NCBI RefSeq assembly: GCF_002382885.1
Contig: NZ_NWVL01000013.1
Location: 62,001 to 126,000 of the forward strand
DNA length: 64,000 nt
Direction of reading: 5' to 3'
Source: Streptomyces sp. WZ.A104
GTDB taxonomy: Bacteria; Actinomycetota; Actinomycetes; Streptomycetales; Streptomycetaceae
Position 1 is the stretch's first letter; every line of letters begins with the position of its first letter. Position numbers and translations under genes: made by a program. Shown piece by piece: positions 53,538 through 60,726 of the stretch. A model generated the notes under the pieces. The model had not been told where the DNA came from. It searched no databases and saw only the letters and a list, made by a program, of their open reading frames with translations.

Positions 53538-53828
53538 GTGAAGTACGCGAAGACCGCCGCGATCGTTGCCGGTTCCGTGGCCGCCCTCGGAACGGCTGCC
53601 CCCGCCTTCGCCGTTACTGACGCCATGGCCCCCAACTTCAGCCTCGACCGGGGCCTCAACCAGGTCGTGGCCAGCGCCCCGCAGGTAGTGGACCCGCTGG
53701 TCGACACCGTCGGCGACACCACCGAGACGGTCTCGAAGGACGGCACGGTCGGCAAGCTGGCCGGTGAGGCCACCGGCGCGGCCGGAGGCGCCGCCCCGCT
53801 GCTCGGCGGAGTGCCCATCGGCGGCTGA
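53538..53828 (+). CDS. Small secreted protein with chaplin-like signal peptide, unknown function
   Basis: A 96-residue secreted protein. The first 26 residues (VKYAKTAAIVAGSVAALGTA) copy the neighbouring chaplin start (KYTKVAAVAAGTLMAMGTAA), but the mature part has no chaplin domain and no cysteine. It reads PNFSLDRGLNQVVASAPQVV, VDPLVDTVGDTTETV and ends in a Gly-rich hydrophobic tail (APLLGGVPIGG). It may be a surface-coat component or regulator of assembly. GTG 53538 has AGAAGGGAACACC. No terminator is obvious after it. Confidence 0.75.
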   Translation: MKYAKTAAIVAGSVAALGTAAPAFAVTDAMAPNFSLDRGLNQVVASAPQVVDPLVDTVGDTTETVSKDGTVGKLAGEATGAAGGAAPLLGGVPIGG

Positions 53829-53959
53829 CCGCCGCGGAACGGCAGCCCTCTCAGCGCTTTCGCCGCCCCCCATTCCTCCGGTTCCGACTTCCTCCCGTGT
53901 CGGCCTCGCATTCTCCGTGAACGCACGGCGGGAATATCACCGTTCGAGTGAATGGGCAT

Positions 53960-53983
53960 AACCAGACCCGCCGAGCCGAGTTG
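53960..53983 (+). promoter_or_regulatory. Sigma-BldN-like promoter element of rodlin 2
   Basis: AACC (53960-53963) and GTTG (53980-53983) are 16 bp apart, preceded by GTGAATGGGC as in rodlin 1. The spacing and flanks agree with the other surface-protein promoters. Confidence 0.5.
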
Positions 53984-54035
53984 AGCAGAACGCTCCGGAC
54001 AGGCGGGCACACGTTTCATCCCAGAAGGGTTTTTC

Positions 54036-54446
54036 ATGATCAAGAAGATTATGGCCTCGGCGGCCGTCGCTGCCTCGGTCGTCGGTGCCTCCGCTGCGGC
54101 CGCCCCGTCCGCCATGGCGATCGCCAACGACGGCGGCACCACGTCGATCAACGGCAACGGCGCCTCTCAGGCCTATGGCAATTCCGCGACCCACGGCGAC
54201 TGGAGCCCGCAGTTCGCGCTCATCCAGGGCTCGCTGAACAAGCCCTGCATCGCCCTGCCCGCCAAGGCGAACCTCGGCTCCCTCGTCGGCCTCGTGCCCG
54301 TCACGGTCCAGGACATCAACATCCTGTCCTCCCCGCAGAACCAGCAGTGCACCGAGAACTCCACCCAGGCCAAGGGTGACGAGGCTCTGTCGCACATCCT
54401 GAACGACATCCCGATCCTCTCGGGCAACGGCGCCGCCAACAACTGA
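54036..54446 (+). CDS. Rodlin family surface protein 2
   Basis: A 136-residue rodlin with signal peptide (IMASAAVAASVVGASAAAAP) and core SPQFALIQGSLNKPCIALPA, QDINILSSPQNQQCTENSTQ and LSHILNDIPILSGNGAANN. It shares long stretches with rodlin 1 and slightly fewer with rodlin 3. ATG 54036 has CCAGAAGGG. The upstream 100 bp resemble those of rodlin 1, so duplication included the promoter. Confidence 0.92.
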   Translation: MIKKIMASAAVAASVVGASAAAAPSAMAIANDGGTTSINGNGASQAYGNSATHGDWSPQFALIQGSLNKPCIALPAKANLGSLVGLVPVTVQDINILSSPQNQQCTENSTQAKGDEALSHILNDIPILSGNGAANN

Positions 54447-54470
54447 CGCCGCACAGACCGACCCACGCGG

Positions 54471-54522
54471 GGCCAGTCCCCCCGTCCGGCGAACGCTCTT
54501 CGCCGGACGGGACGGGCTGGCC
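54471..54522 (+). terminator. Hairpin after rodlin 2
   Basis: CCGTCCGGCGAA and TTCGCCGGACGG form a 12-bp stem, extended by GGCCAG/CTGGCC beyond an internal loop, and followed by CTTCGTCG. It lies 24 bp after the stop codon. Confidence 0.75.
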
Positions 54523-54639
54523 CTTCGTCGTGCGAGGGTGCGTCCGGCGCCGTGTCCGACGGGCGCGGGCGGTGCGGGGGTTGGGCCGGATGCCGTAGCA
54601 CCGGCTGACGGTCCGGCCCCGTCCGGGTAGAGCCTCTCC

Positions 54640-54837
54640 ATGGACCCGTACGGCAGCCAGCCCCCGCAGCGCAGAGAGCAGCCCCCACCGAGCGGCACAC
54701 CGATCTTCGACCGGCTCGTCGCCGAGTGGCGGGCGGCCGGACGCGACCCCGTTCCGCAAGCACCTCAGCAGCCGACCGCACACCGCGGCGGCTTCGTCCC
54801 GGCGGCCCGCACCTCGGACGAGGTGGCCGAGAACTGA
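54640..54837 (+). CDS. Small conserved hypothetical protein
   Basis: A 65-residue soluble protein with a Gln/Pro-rich N-terminus (MDPYGSQPPQRREQPPPSGT) and the stretch TPIFDRLVAEWRAAGRDPVP. The (T)PI(Y/F)D-L-x-EW pattern is shared by many short Streptomyces proteins of unknown role. No signal peptide or domain is seen. It lies between rodlin 2 and rodlin 3 on the same strand but has no clear ribosome site. Confidence 0.55.
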   Translation: MDPYGSQPPQRREQPPPSGTPIFDRLVAEWRAAGRDPVPQAPQQPTAHRGGFVPAARTSDEVAEN

Positions 54838-54888
54838 GCAGCGGCGTCGACCCTGCGCCGGATCGAACCCATTTGAGTGGTACTGCGC

Positions 54889-54913
54889 AACCGATCGCGG
54901 TCCGCGTCGGTTG
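54889..54913 (+). promoter_or_regulatory. Sigma-BldN-like promoter element of rodlin 3
   Basis: AACC (54889-54892) and GTTG (54910-54913) are 17 bp apart, the same layout as at rodlins 1 and 2, 44 bp ahead of the rodlin 3 start. Confidence 0.45.
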
Positions 54914-54956
54914 ATCAGTACGTTCCACACCGGGACGCTCCGAAAGGTGAAGCTTG

Positions 54957-55364
54957 ATGAAGAAGATGATGGCCGGCGCTGCAGTGGCCGTGTCCATGCT
55001 CGGTCTGTCCGCGGTCGCGGCTCCCACGGCCATGGCGATCGGTAACGACGGTGGCACCACCACGGTCAACGGCAACGGCGCCGAGTCGAAGTTCGGCAAC
55101 GCTGTGACCAAGGGTGACTGGAGCCCGCAGACCCAGGTTGTTCAGGGCACCCTGAACAAGCTCTGCATCGGCCTGCCTGCCAAGGTCAACGTCGGCTCGC
55201 TCGTCGGCGTCGTGCCGGTCACGGTCCAGGACATCAACGTTCTGTCCAACCCGCAGAACCAGCAGTGCGCCGACAACTCCACCCAGGCCAAGGGCGACGA
55301 GCCGCTGTCGCACATCCTGGACGACATCCCGGTGCTCTCGGGCAACGGCGTCGGCAACAACTGA
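54957..55364 (+). CDS. Rodlin family surface protein 3
   Basis: A 135-residue rodlin with signal peptide ([20 protein letters not shown]) and core [40 protein letters not shown] and [19 protein letters not shown]. Its mature part ([20 protein letters not shown]) is nearest to classical RdlA/RdlB. ATG 54957 has AAAGGTG at good spacing. Two strong terminators follow, isolating it from the DUF5949 gene. Confidence 0.93.
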   Translation: MKKMMAGAAVAVSMLGLSAVAAPTAMAIGNDGGTTTVNGNGAESKFGNAVTKGDWSPQTQVVQGTLNKLCIGLPAKVNVGSLVGVVPVTVQDINVLSNPQNQQCADNSTQAKGDEPLSHILDDIPVLSGNGVGNN

Positions 55365-55368
55365 CGTA

Positions 55369-55415
55369 ACGAGCACGGGCGGTCCTGAGGTCACCCTCCG
55401 GGCCGCCCGTCCTCG
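55369..55415. terminator. Hairpin after rodlin 3
   Basis: ACGAGCACGGGCGG and CCGCCCGTCCTCGT pair with one mismatch over a 20-nt loop, right after the rodlin 3 stop. The next terminator follows 40 bp on. Confidence 0.65.
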
Positions 55416-55456
55416 TTTCCGCGCTTCCGCGGCACGCCGCACGACCGGCACCGCCT

Positions 55457-55502
55457 CACGACGAGGCCCACCACTCCACGGGGGGTGGTGGGCCTCGTCG
55501 TG
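55457..55502. terminator. Bidirectional 18-bp perfect terminator hairpin
   Basis: CACGACGAGGCCCACCAC (55457-55474) pairs perfectly with 55485-55502 over a 10-nt loop. It lies between the convergent rodlin 3 and DUF5949 genes and should end transcription from both sides. Confidence 0.85.
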
Positions 55503-55518
55503 TGCTGGTGCGGGGCGG

Positions 55519-56019
55519 TCAGCCCAGGGAGCGGACCGGGAGCAGGCAGTGTGCGGAGGTGCGGACGACCTCCTCGTCGGCCGCGAAGGCCCTCAGCTGG
55601 TCCTCGCTGACCGGCTGCCCCGGCACGGCCTCCGGCCACGGGGCGGTGGCGAACATGCCGTACACCTGGCCCTGTGCCTGGGCAGCCGCCAGCCACTCGG
55701 CGGGGGCGGGGTACTGCGCCTTGAGGTGAGGCAGCGTCAGGACGGCCTGGCCCGCCTGGACGAGGAGCTTCGCCTGGATGCCGGGGGACGTGGCCGCGTC
55801 CTGGATCGAGCCGCCGACCTGGAGGCCCGCACGCTCCAGCGCGCTGCGCAGGGCCTCGCGGCCGACCTCCGGACCGTCCTGCCCGTCGCCCAGCGAATAG
55901 GAGAGGAGGAAGGCGGTGTCCTGGTCGGCGTCGGGCTGCCGGCCGCTCCAGCCGATCAGGATCTGGGTGCCCAACTGGGCCGGTGTGAACGTGCCGGTGG
56001 AGGTCTGGGGTGTGGTCAT
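55519..56019 (-). CDS. DUF5949 family protein
   Basis: A 166-residue cytoplasmic protein of a family confined, as far as I know, to Streptomyces relatives, function unknown. Matching landmarks are LGTQILIGWSGRQPDAD, LLSYSLGDGQDGPEVGREAL, TLPHLKAQYPAPAEWLAAAQ and ATAPWPEAVPGQPVSEDQLR. The ATG at 56019 gives the typical MTTPQTSTG start. It is divergent from the leader ORF and rsgA. Confidence 0.8.
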   Translation of the reverse strand: MTTPQTSTGTFTPAQLGTQILIGWSGRQPDADQDTAFLLSYSLGDGQDGPEVGREALRSALERAGLQVGGSIQDAATSPGIQAKLLVQAGQAVLTLPHLKAQYPAPAEWLAAAQAQGQVYGMFATAPWPEAVPGQPVSEDQLRAFAADEEVVRTSAHCLLPVRSLG

Positions 56020-56109
56020 GCTCGGCACCCTAACGGCCATGGACCAGCAGCTATGCATGCGTATCACCCGATCGAGGGAGATCTGGGGTAACTCCGGCGA
56101 AAAAAACTG

Positions 56110-56178
56110 TTGGCGCCCCTCCCGGGGGCCGGTCTAGGGTGAACACCGTTCCGCATGCCGCAGTGACGCGTGCGGCAG
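56110..56178 (+). promoter_or_regulatory. Promoter and leader hairpin upstream of rsgA
   Basis: TTGGCG (56110-56115) and TAGGGT (56135-56140), 19 bp apart, resemble a vegetative promoter. The leader then has TGCCGCA-N8-TGCGGCA (56156-56177), a 7-bp stem just before the small ORF. Spacing is slightly long, so the -35 box is tentative. Confidence 0.45.
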
Positions 56179-56195
56179 GCAAGAGGAATCAGGAG

Positions 56196-56279
56196 GTGAG
56201 GACATTGATGACTGTCGTTGTGATGGGCACTGCCCACAACCGGAAGAGCATCGTCCGCATCCCCGTGGCCACCGGCTGA
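56196..56279 (+). CDS. Small leader ORF upstream of rsgA (23-27 aa)
   Basis: A short ORF, MTVVVMGTAHNRKSIVRIPV then ATG-stop, with start ATG at 56208 (or GTG 56196, TTG 56205) behind AGGAGGTGAGG. It ends at 56279, 59 bp before the rsgA TTG start. The sequence is basic and hydrophobic, lacks low-complexity features and does not look random. It may be a leader peptide controlling rsgA or a small protein. Confidence 0.55.
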   Translation: MRTLMTVVVMGTAHNRKSIVRIPVATG

Positions 56280-56338
56280 CCACTCTCGTAACTTCGCGCC
56301 GAGCGCGCGTGCCGGGGCCACCCTGTGAAGGGTTTCCC

Positions 56339-57502
56339 TTGTCTTTCTCGTTTTCTCCGGCAGCTTCGTCCTGCTCTCCTTCTTCGCACCCGCTGGCCCC
56401 GTACGGCTGGGACGAGGACTGGGCGGCCGCCTCCTCCCCGTACGCCGAGCAGGGGCTCGTCCCGGGGCGGGTGGTGCGGGTGGACCGCGGTCAGTGTGAC
56501 GTGATCACCGCTGACGGCCCGGTCCGAGCCGACACCGCGTTCGTGGTGCCGCGTGATCCGATGCGGATCGTCTGCACCGGTGACTGGGTGGCGCTCGACG
56601 CGGACGGCGACCCGCGCTTCGTCCGTACGTTGCTGCCGCGCCGTACCGCCTTCGTCCGCTCGACCTCCTCGCAGCGGTCCGAGGGGCAGGTGCTCGCCAC
56701 CAACATCGACCACATCGCCATCTGCGTCTCGCTCGCCGTCGAACTGGACCTCGGACGCCTGGAGCGCTTCCTCGCGCTCGCCCTGTCCAGCTCCAGCGGC
56801 GCCGCCCTGCTCGGTGACGGACGGGAGACCGAGCACCAGCCCGAAGTGATCGTGCTCCTCACCAAGGCGGACCTGGTGCCCGACGCGGCCACCGTCTCCC
56901 ACCTGGTCCGGGACGTCGAGGCGATCGCCCCCGGCGTCCAGGTGCTGCCCGTCAGCTCCACCACGGGCGAGGGGCTCGACGTCTTCGGCGCCCTCGTCTC
57001 CGGCGGTACGAGCGTGCTGCTCGGCATCTCCGGCGCGGGCAAGTCGACCCTGGCCAACACCCTGCTCGGCATGGACGTGATGGAGGTGCGGGCCGCCCGG
57101 GAGGTCGACGGCAAGGGCCGGCACACCACAACGACCCGCAACCTGCTCGTCCTGCCGCACGGGGGCGTCCTCATCGACACCCCCGGCCTGCGCGGCGTCG
57201 GCCTCTTCGACGCCGGGGCAGGGGTCGGCGAGGTGTTCTCCGAGATCGAGGAGCTGGCCGCGCGGTGCCGGTTCCACGACTGCTCCCACACGGTCGAACC
57301 GGGATGCGCCGTGCTCGGCGCGCTGGAGGACGGCACCCTGCCCGAGCGCCGCCTCGACAGCTACCGCAAGCTGCTCCGCGAGAACCAGCGGATCGTCGCC
57401 AAGACCGACGCGCGCGTGCGCAGCGAGATCCTGCGGGACTGGAAGCGCAAGGGCTCCGAGGGGCGGGCGGCGATGCAGGCCAAGCGGGGCCGGGTGCGGT
57501 AG
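56339..57502 (+). CDS. rsgA: Ribosome small subunit-dependent GTPase A
   Basis: RsgA is a circularly permuted GTPase that checks late 30S ribosome assembly. The 387-residue protein has an N-terminal OB-like region (VVRVDRGQCDVITADGPVRA), then G-motifs in permuted order: LLTKADLVPD (G4), VSSTTGEGLD (G5), GISGAGKSTLANTLLG (G1) and LIDTPGLRGV (G3). The C-terminal zinc site is CRFHDCSHTVEPGC. It starts with TTG at 56339 behind GAAGGG; an earlier in-frame start is not supported. Confidence 0.92.
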   Translation: MSFSFSPAASSCSPSSHPLAPYGWDEDWAAASSPYAEQGLVPGRVVRVDRGQCDVITADGPVRADTAFVVPRDPMRIVCTGDWVALDADGDPRFVRTLLPRRTAFVRSTSSQRSEGQVLATNIDHIAICVSLAVELDLGRLERFLALALSSSSGAALLGDGRETEHQPEVIVLLTKADLVPDAATVSHLVRDVEAIAPGVQVLPVSSTTGEGLDVFGALVSGGTSVLLGISGAGKSTLANTLLGMDVMEVRAAREVDGKGRHTTTTRNLLVLPHGGVLIDTPGLRGVGLFDAGAGVGEVFSEIEELAARCRFHDCSHTVEPGCAVLGALEDGTLPERRLDSYRKLLRENQRIVAKTDARVRSEILRDWKRKGSEGRAAMQAKRGRVR

Positions 57503-57574
57503 CCGCAGGCGTACGGCTCGATGTCCGAAAACCGCGAGTGCGGCAGCGGTGGCTGCCGCACACTGGACGGTGTG

Positions 57575-58939
57575 ATGGACGAACGGACCAGGTACGAGGC
57601 GGTGAGCAGCCGCGACGCACGGTTCGACGGAGTGTTCTTCTTCGCCGTGGTGACCACCGGCATCTACTGTCGGCCGAGCTGTCCCGCCGTCACTCCCCAA
57701 CGCGCCAATGTGCGCTTCTACGCCACCGCCGCTGCCGCCCAGACGGGCGGCTTCCGGGCCTGCCGCCGCTGCCGCCCGGACGCCGTGCCCGGCTCCGCCG
57801 AGTGGAACGTCCGCGCGGACGTCGTCGGCCGGGCCATGCGCCTGATCGGCGACGGCGTGGTGGACCGCGAAGGGGTGCCCGGGCTCGCCGGGCGGCTCGG
57901 CTACAGCGCCCGCCATGTCCAGCGCCAGCTGAACACCGAGCTGGGCGCGGGACCCGCCGCGCTCGCCCGTGCCCAGCGCTCCCACACCGCCCGGGTGCTC
58001 CTCCAGACCACCCGGCTGCCGGTCACCGAGATCGCCTTCGCCGCCGGGTTCGCCAGCGTCCGGCAGTTCAACGACACCATCCGGCAGATCTACGCCCGCA
58101 CCCCCAGCGCCCTGCGCGCCGAGGCCGGGACGGGGCTCGGCGGCGGACGTCGCGAGGGAGCGCGGGCCGGGGTGCCGCTGCGGCTCGCCCACCGGCGCCC
58201 GTACGCCACCGCCGCCATGTTCGACCTGCTGGCCGCGGAGGCGGTCGCCCGGGTGGAGGAGGTCGTGGGGGAACCGGGGCGCCGTACCTACCGGCGCACC
58301 CTGCGGCTGCCGTACGGCTCCGGGCTCGTCGCGGTCGACGAGGCGTCTCCCGGCCCATGGCTGGAGGCCCGCATCCAGCTCGCCGACCTGCGTGACCTGA
58401 CCACCGCCGTCCAGCGGCTGCGCCGGCTCCTCGACCTGGACGCCGACCCGTACGCCGTGGACGAGGCCCTCGCGGCCGACCCCCAGCTCGCCCCGCTGGT
58501 CGCCGCCCGCCCCGGACTGCGCTCGCCGGGCGCGGCGGACCCGGAGGAGGCCGCCGTACGGGCCCTGGTGGGGCGGGAGCGGGCCCGGGAGCTGGTGGAG
58601 CGGTACGGAAAGGCGCTGGACGTGCCGTGCGGCGGGCTCACCCATGTGTTCCCCGAGCCGGGCGCGCTCGCCGGTTCCGCCGAGGATCCGGCGCTCGACG
58701 CCCTGGCCGCCGCGCTCGCCGACGGGCGGCTGCGGCTGGACGCCGGCGCCGACCGGGGCGAGGCGGAACGGACGCTGCTGACGCTCCCCGGGATCGGCCG
58801 CCGCACCGCCGCGCTGATCCGGATGCGGGCGCTGGGCGACCCCGACGTGGACCCGTACGGGATGCCCGGGGGCGAGGACTGGCGGCCCTGGCGTTCCTAT
58901 GCCGTACGCCACCGGGAAGCGGCCGCGTCTCCCCGCTGA
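57575..58939 (+). CDS. Ada-type methyl-acceptor/AraC regulator fused to AlkA-like glycosylase domain
   Basis: A 454-residue fusion for alkylation damage. The Ada N-terminal zinc domain has C32, C36, C63 and C66 (GIYCRPSCPA, FRACRRCRPD); C32 corresponds to the methyl acceptor. An AraC helix-turn-helix follows (LGYSARHVQRQLNTELGAGP, ITEIAFAAGFASVRQFND region). The last 260 residues are AlkA-like with LPGIGRRTAALIRMRALGD and WRPWRSYAVRH. Between these two motifs only about 17 residues remain where AlkA has about 35, so the DxxDD area with the catalytic Asp seems missing. Glycosylase activity is doubtful. Confidence 0.88.
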   Translation: MDERTRYEAVSSRDARFDGVFFFAVVTTGIYCRPSCPAVTPQRANVRFYATAAAAQTGGFRACRRCRPDAVPGSAEWNVRADVVGRAMRLIGDGVVDREGVPGLAGRLGYSARHVQRQLNTELGAGPAALARAQRSHTARVLLQTTRLPVTEIAFAAGFASVRQFNDTIRQIYARTPSALRAEAGTGLGGGRREGARAGVPLRLAHRRPYATAAMFDLLAAEAVARVEEVVGEPGRRTYRRTLRLPYGSGLVAVDEASPGPWLEARIQLADLRDLTTAVQRLRRLLDLDADPYAVDEALAADPQLAPLVAARPGLRSPGAADPEEAAVRALVGRERARELVERYGKALDVPCGGLTHVFPEPGALAGSAEDPALDALAAALADGRLRLDAGADRGEAERTLLTLPGIGRRTAALIRMRALGDPDVDPYGMPGGEDWRPWRSYAVRHREAAASPR

Positions 58940-58963
58940 CCGCCCCCGCCGCACCCCGGGCGG

Positions 58964-59446
58964 TCAGCCCCAGAGCACCGCGCCCAGCCAGGCGCCCGCC
59001 ACCAGCAGGCAGGCGAACAGCTCCACCAGCACCGCGTAGCCGGTGGCCCGCATCACCGAGCGCACCGATGTCCAGGCCGCGCCCCGGCTGCCCAGCCGCA
59101 GCCGCTCCGCGCCGAAGATCGCCCCCACATACCCGAGGAGCGCGCCCACCACGGGCACCACGAAGAACCCCCCGATCGCCGCGACCCCGCCGAGCATCAA
59201 CGTCCGGCGGGGGGCGCCCGACTCACCCGGGTGGCGCGGCGGGAGCAGGGGCTTGAGGGCCTGGTTCAGCAGCATCAGGGCCGTCGCGCCGATCAGGACG
59301 GCCCAGGCCGCCGTCGTCATGTCCGTCAGTGCCCACCACAGCACCGCCGCCCAGACGATCGCCTGCCCGGGGACGCCCGGCAGCAACACCCCGACCAGGC
59401 CCAGCAGCATGACCAGGCCGACGGCGACGAGCTGCCACACACTCAT
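58964..59446 (-). CDS. DUF456 domain membrane protein
   Basis: A 160-residue integral membrane protein with about four helices (LVAVGLVMLLGLVGVLLPGV, VWAAVLWWALTD, IGGFFVVPVVGALLGYVGAI and VLVELFACLLVAGAWLGAVL). GVPGQAIVWAAVL and the Gly-rich loop match DUF456, whose role is unknown. It is convergent with the Ada-AlkA gene and downstream of the TrmB/LuxR regulator on the same strand, 82 bp away. Confidence 0.85.
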   Translation of the reverse strand: MSVWQLVAVGLVMLLGLVGVLLPGVPGQAIVWAAVLWWALTDMTTAAWAVLIGATALMLLNQALKPLLPPRHPGESGAPRRTLMLGGVAAIGGFFVVPVVGALLGYVGAIFGAERLRLGSRGAAWTSVRSVMRATGYAVLVELFACLLVAGAWLGAVLWG

Positions 59447-59528
59447 CTGACCAGCGTGCCGGAGAGTGCACCGCCGCGCCCGTCAGCGCATTCGGGGCAC
59501 CCGCCACCACCTGCGCCGATCCACCCCC

Positions 59529-60518
59529 TCAGGAGGCGGTGGTACGGGACACCCAGCCGCGTTCGTACGCGTGCCAGCCCAGCTGGAGGCGGGTGGATAC
59601 CCCGGTCAGCTCCATCAGGCCCTTGACCCGGCGCTGCACGGTCCGCAGCCCCAGGTCCAGCTGCTTGGCCACACTGGCGTCCGTCAGCCCCGCCAGCAGC
59701 AGCGACAGGACCTCCAGGTCCGTCGGGTCGGGCCCGGCTCCGTCCTCGCGCACCCCGCCGCCCTCGCCCAGCCGTAGCGGCATCGCCTCCCGCCACACCG
59801 CCTCGAAGAGGCCCATCAGCGACTCCAGCAGACCGCTGGCATGAACGACCAGGGCGGCGGGCTCCTCGCCCCGCCCGGTCAGCGGGACCATCGCGAGGCT
59901 GCCGTCGGCGACGACCAGCTTCGTCGGCACCCGGTCCACCACCCTGCACTGCTCGTCCCGGCTCAGCGCCGTCGACAGCTCCAGAATCCCGTACGGCATC
60001 GACAGCACCTCGCGCTCGACCACCACCCGGTAGCTCACGCCGCGCGAGGTGGCGCGCTCCTCGGACTCGTTCTCCATGCCGGTCACCGCGACCGTCTTCC
60101 CGGTGACCAGGGCGCACACCTCGGACACCGCGCCCAGCTGCAACTGGTGGAAGCGCTGGGTGACGGCGCTCGCCCCCGTCACCACCTCCACCAGGTCGTG
60201 TACCGCGGGCTCGCTCGCCTCCGCCCGGTACTCCTCGGCGAGCAGCGCGGACGCCAGCTCCGCCTGCTCCAGCTCGTGACGCTGCTGGATCAGCAGCGCG
60301 CCCAGGGCCACCCCGGGCGGAGCGGCCACCCAGCGGCCCGGCCGGGCCGAGGACTGGGCGGCCAGGCCCTGCCGCTCCAGCCGGCGCAGCACCCGCTCGG
60401 TGTCCGCCTCGGGAAGGGCCAGCCGGTGCGCGAGATCGGTGAGCTCGGCCGCTCCCGCCGCGACGAGTGCGCGGTACGTGGCTTCCTGTCTCTCGTCGAG
60501 ACCTATGGCCCCCAGCAT
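59529..60518 (-). CDS. TrmB/LuxR-type transcriptional regulator
   Basis: A 329-residue regulator with two DNA-binding-type ends. The N-terminus (LDERQEATYRALVAAGAAEL, LPEADTERVLRRLERQGLAA) is a TrmB-like winged helix. A middle sensor part follows (VSYRVVVEREVLSMPYGILE). The C-terminus is a LuxR helix-turn-helix (LSLLLAGLTDASVAKQLDLG, LRTVQRRVKGLMELTGV). ATG 60518 follows AGGAGGGCC. It is divergent from the subtilisin gene across 208 bp and is the obvious candidate regulator of it. Confidence 0.9.
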   Translation of the reverse strand: MLGAIGLDERQEATYRALVAAGAAELTDLAHRLALPEADTERVLRRLERQGLAAQSSARPGRWVAAPPGVALGALLIQQRHELEQAELASALLAEEYRAEASEPAVHDLVEVVTGASAVTQRFHQLQLGAVSEVCALVTGKTVAVTGMENESEERATSRGVSYRVVVEREVLSMPYGILELSTALSRDEQCRVVDRVPTKLVVADGSLAMVPLTGRGEEPAALVVHASGLLESLMGLFEAVWREAMPLRLGEGGGVREDGAGPDPTDLEVLSLLLAGLTDASVAKQLDLGLRTVQRRVKGLMELTGVSTRLQLGWHAYERGWVSRTTAS

Positions 60519-60641
60519 GCTCCGGCCCTCCTGTGTGGTGATCGCGCATCGCGGCGCCCCTGCCCGCGGGTCCCGCGTGGCGGGAAGAGGCCACGGCGTA
60601 AACCCGCCGCTCACATCATCCCCCGTACCCCTGGTCGCTCT

Positions 60642-60657
60642 GCCACTGTGGCGCCAC
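60642..60657. promoter_or_regulatory. Interlocked GCCAC/GTGGC repeats between the regulator and the subtilisin gene
   Basis: GCCAC-T-GTGGC-GCCAC (60642-60657) contains two overlapping inverted repeats in the 208-bp divergent promoter, 70 bp before the peptidase start. It is a candidate site of the adjacent TrmB/LuxR regulator. Confidence 0.4.
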
Positions 60658-60726
60658 CGCAGCACCAACAACCTCCGGGATGCGGCCTCTTGGGCTGATT
60701 CATTCCGGATTGACCTGGGGAGAGCG

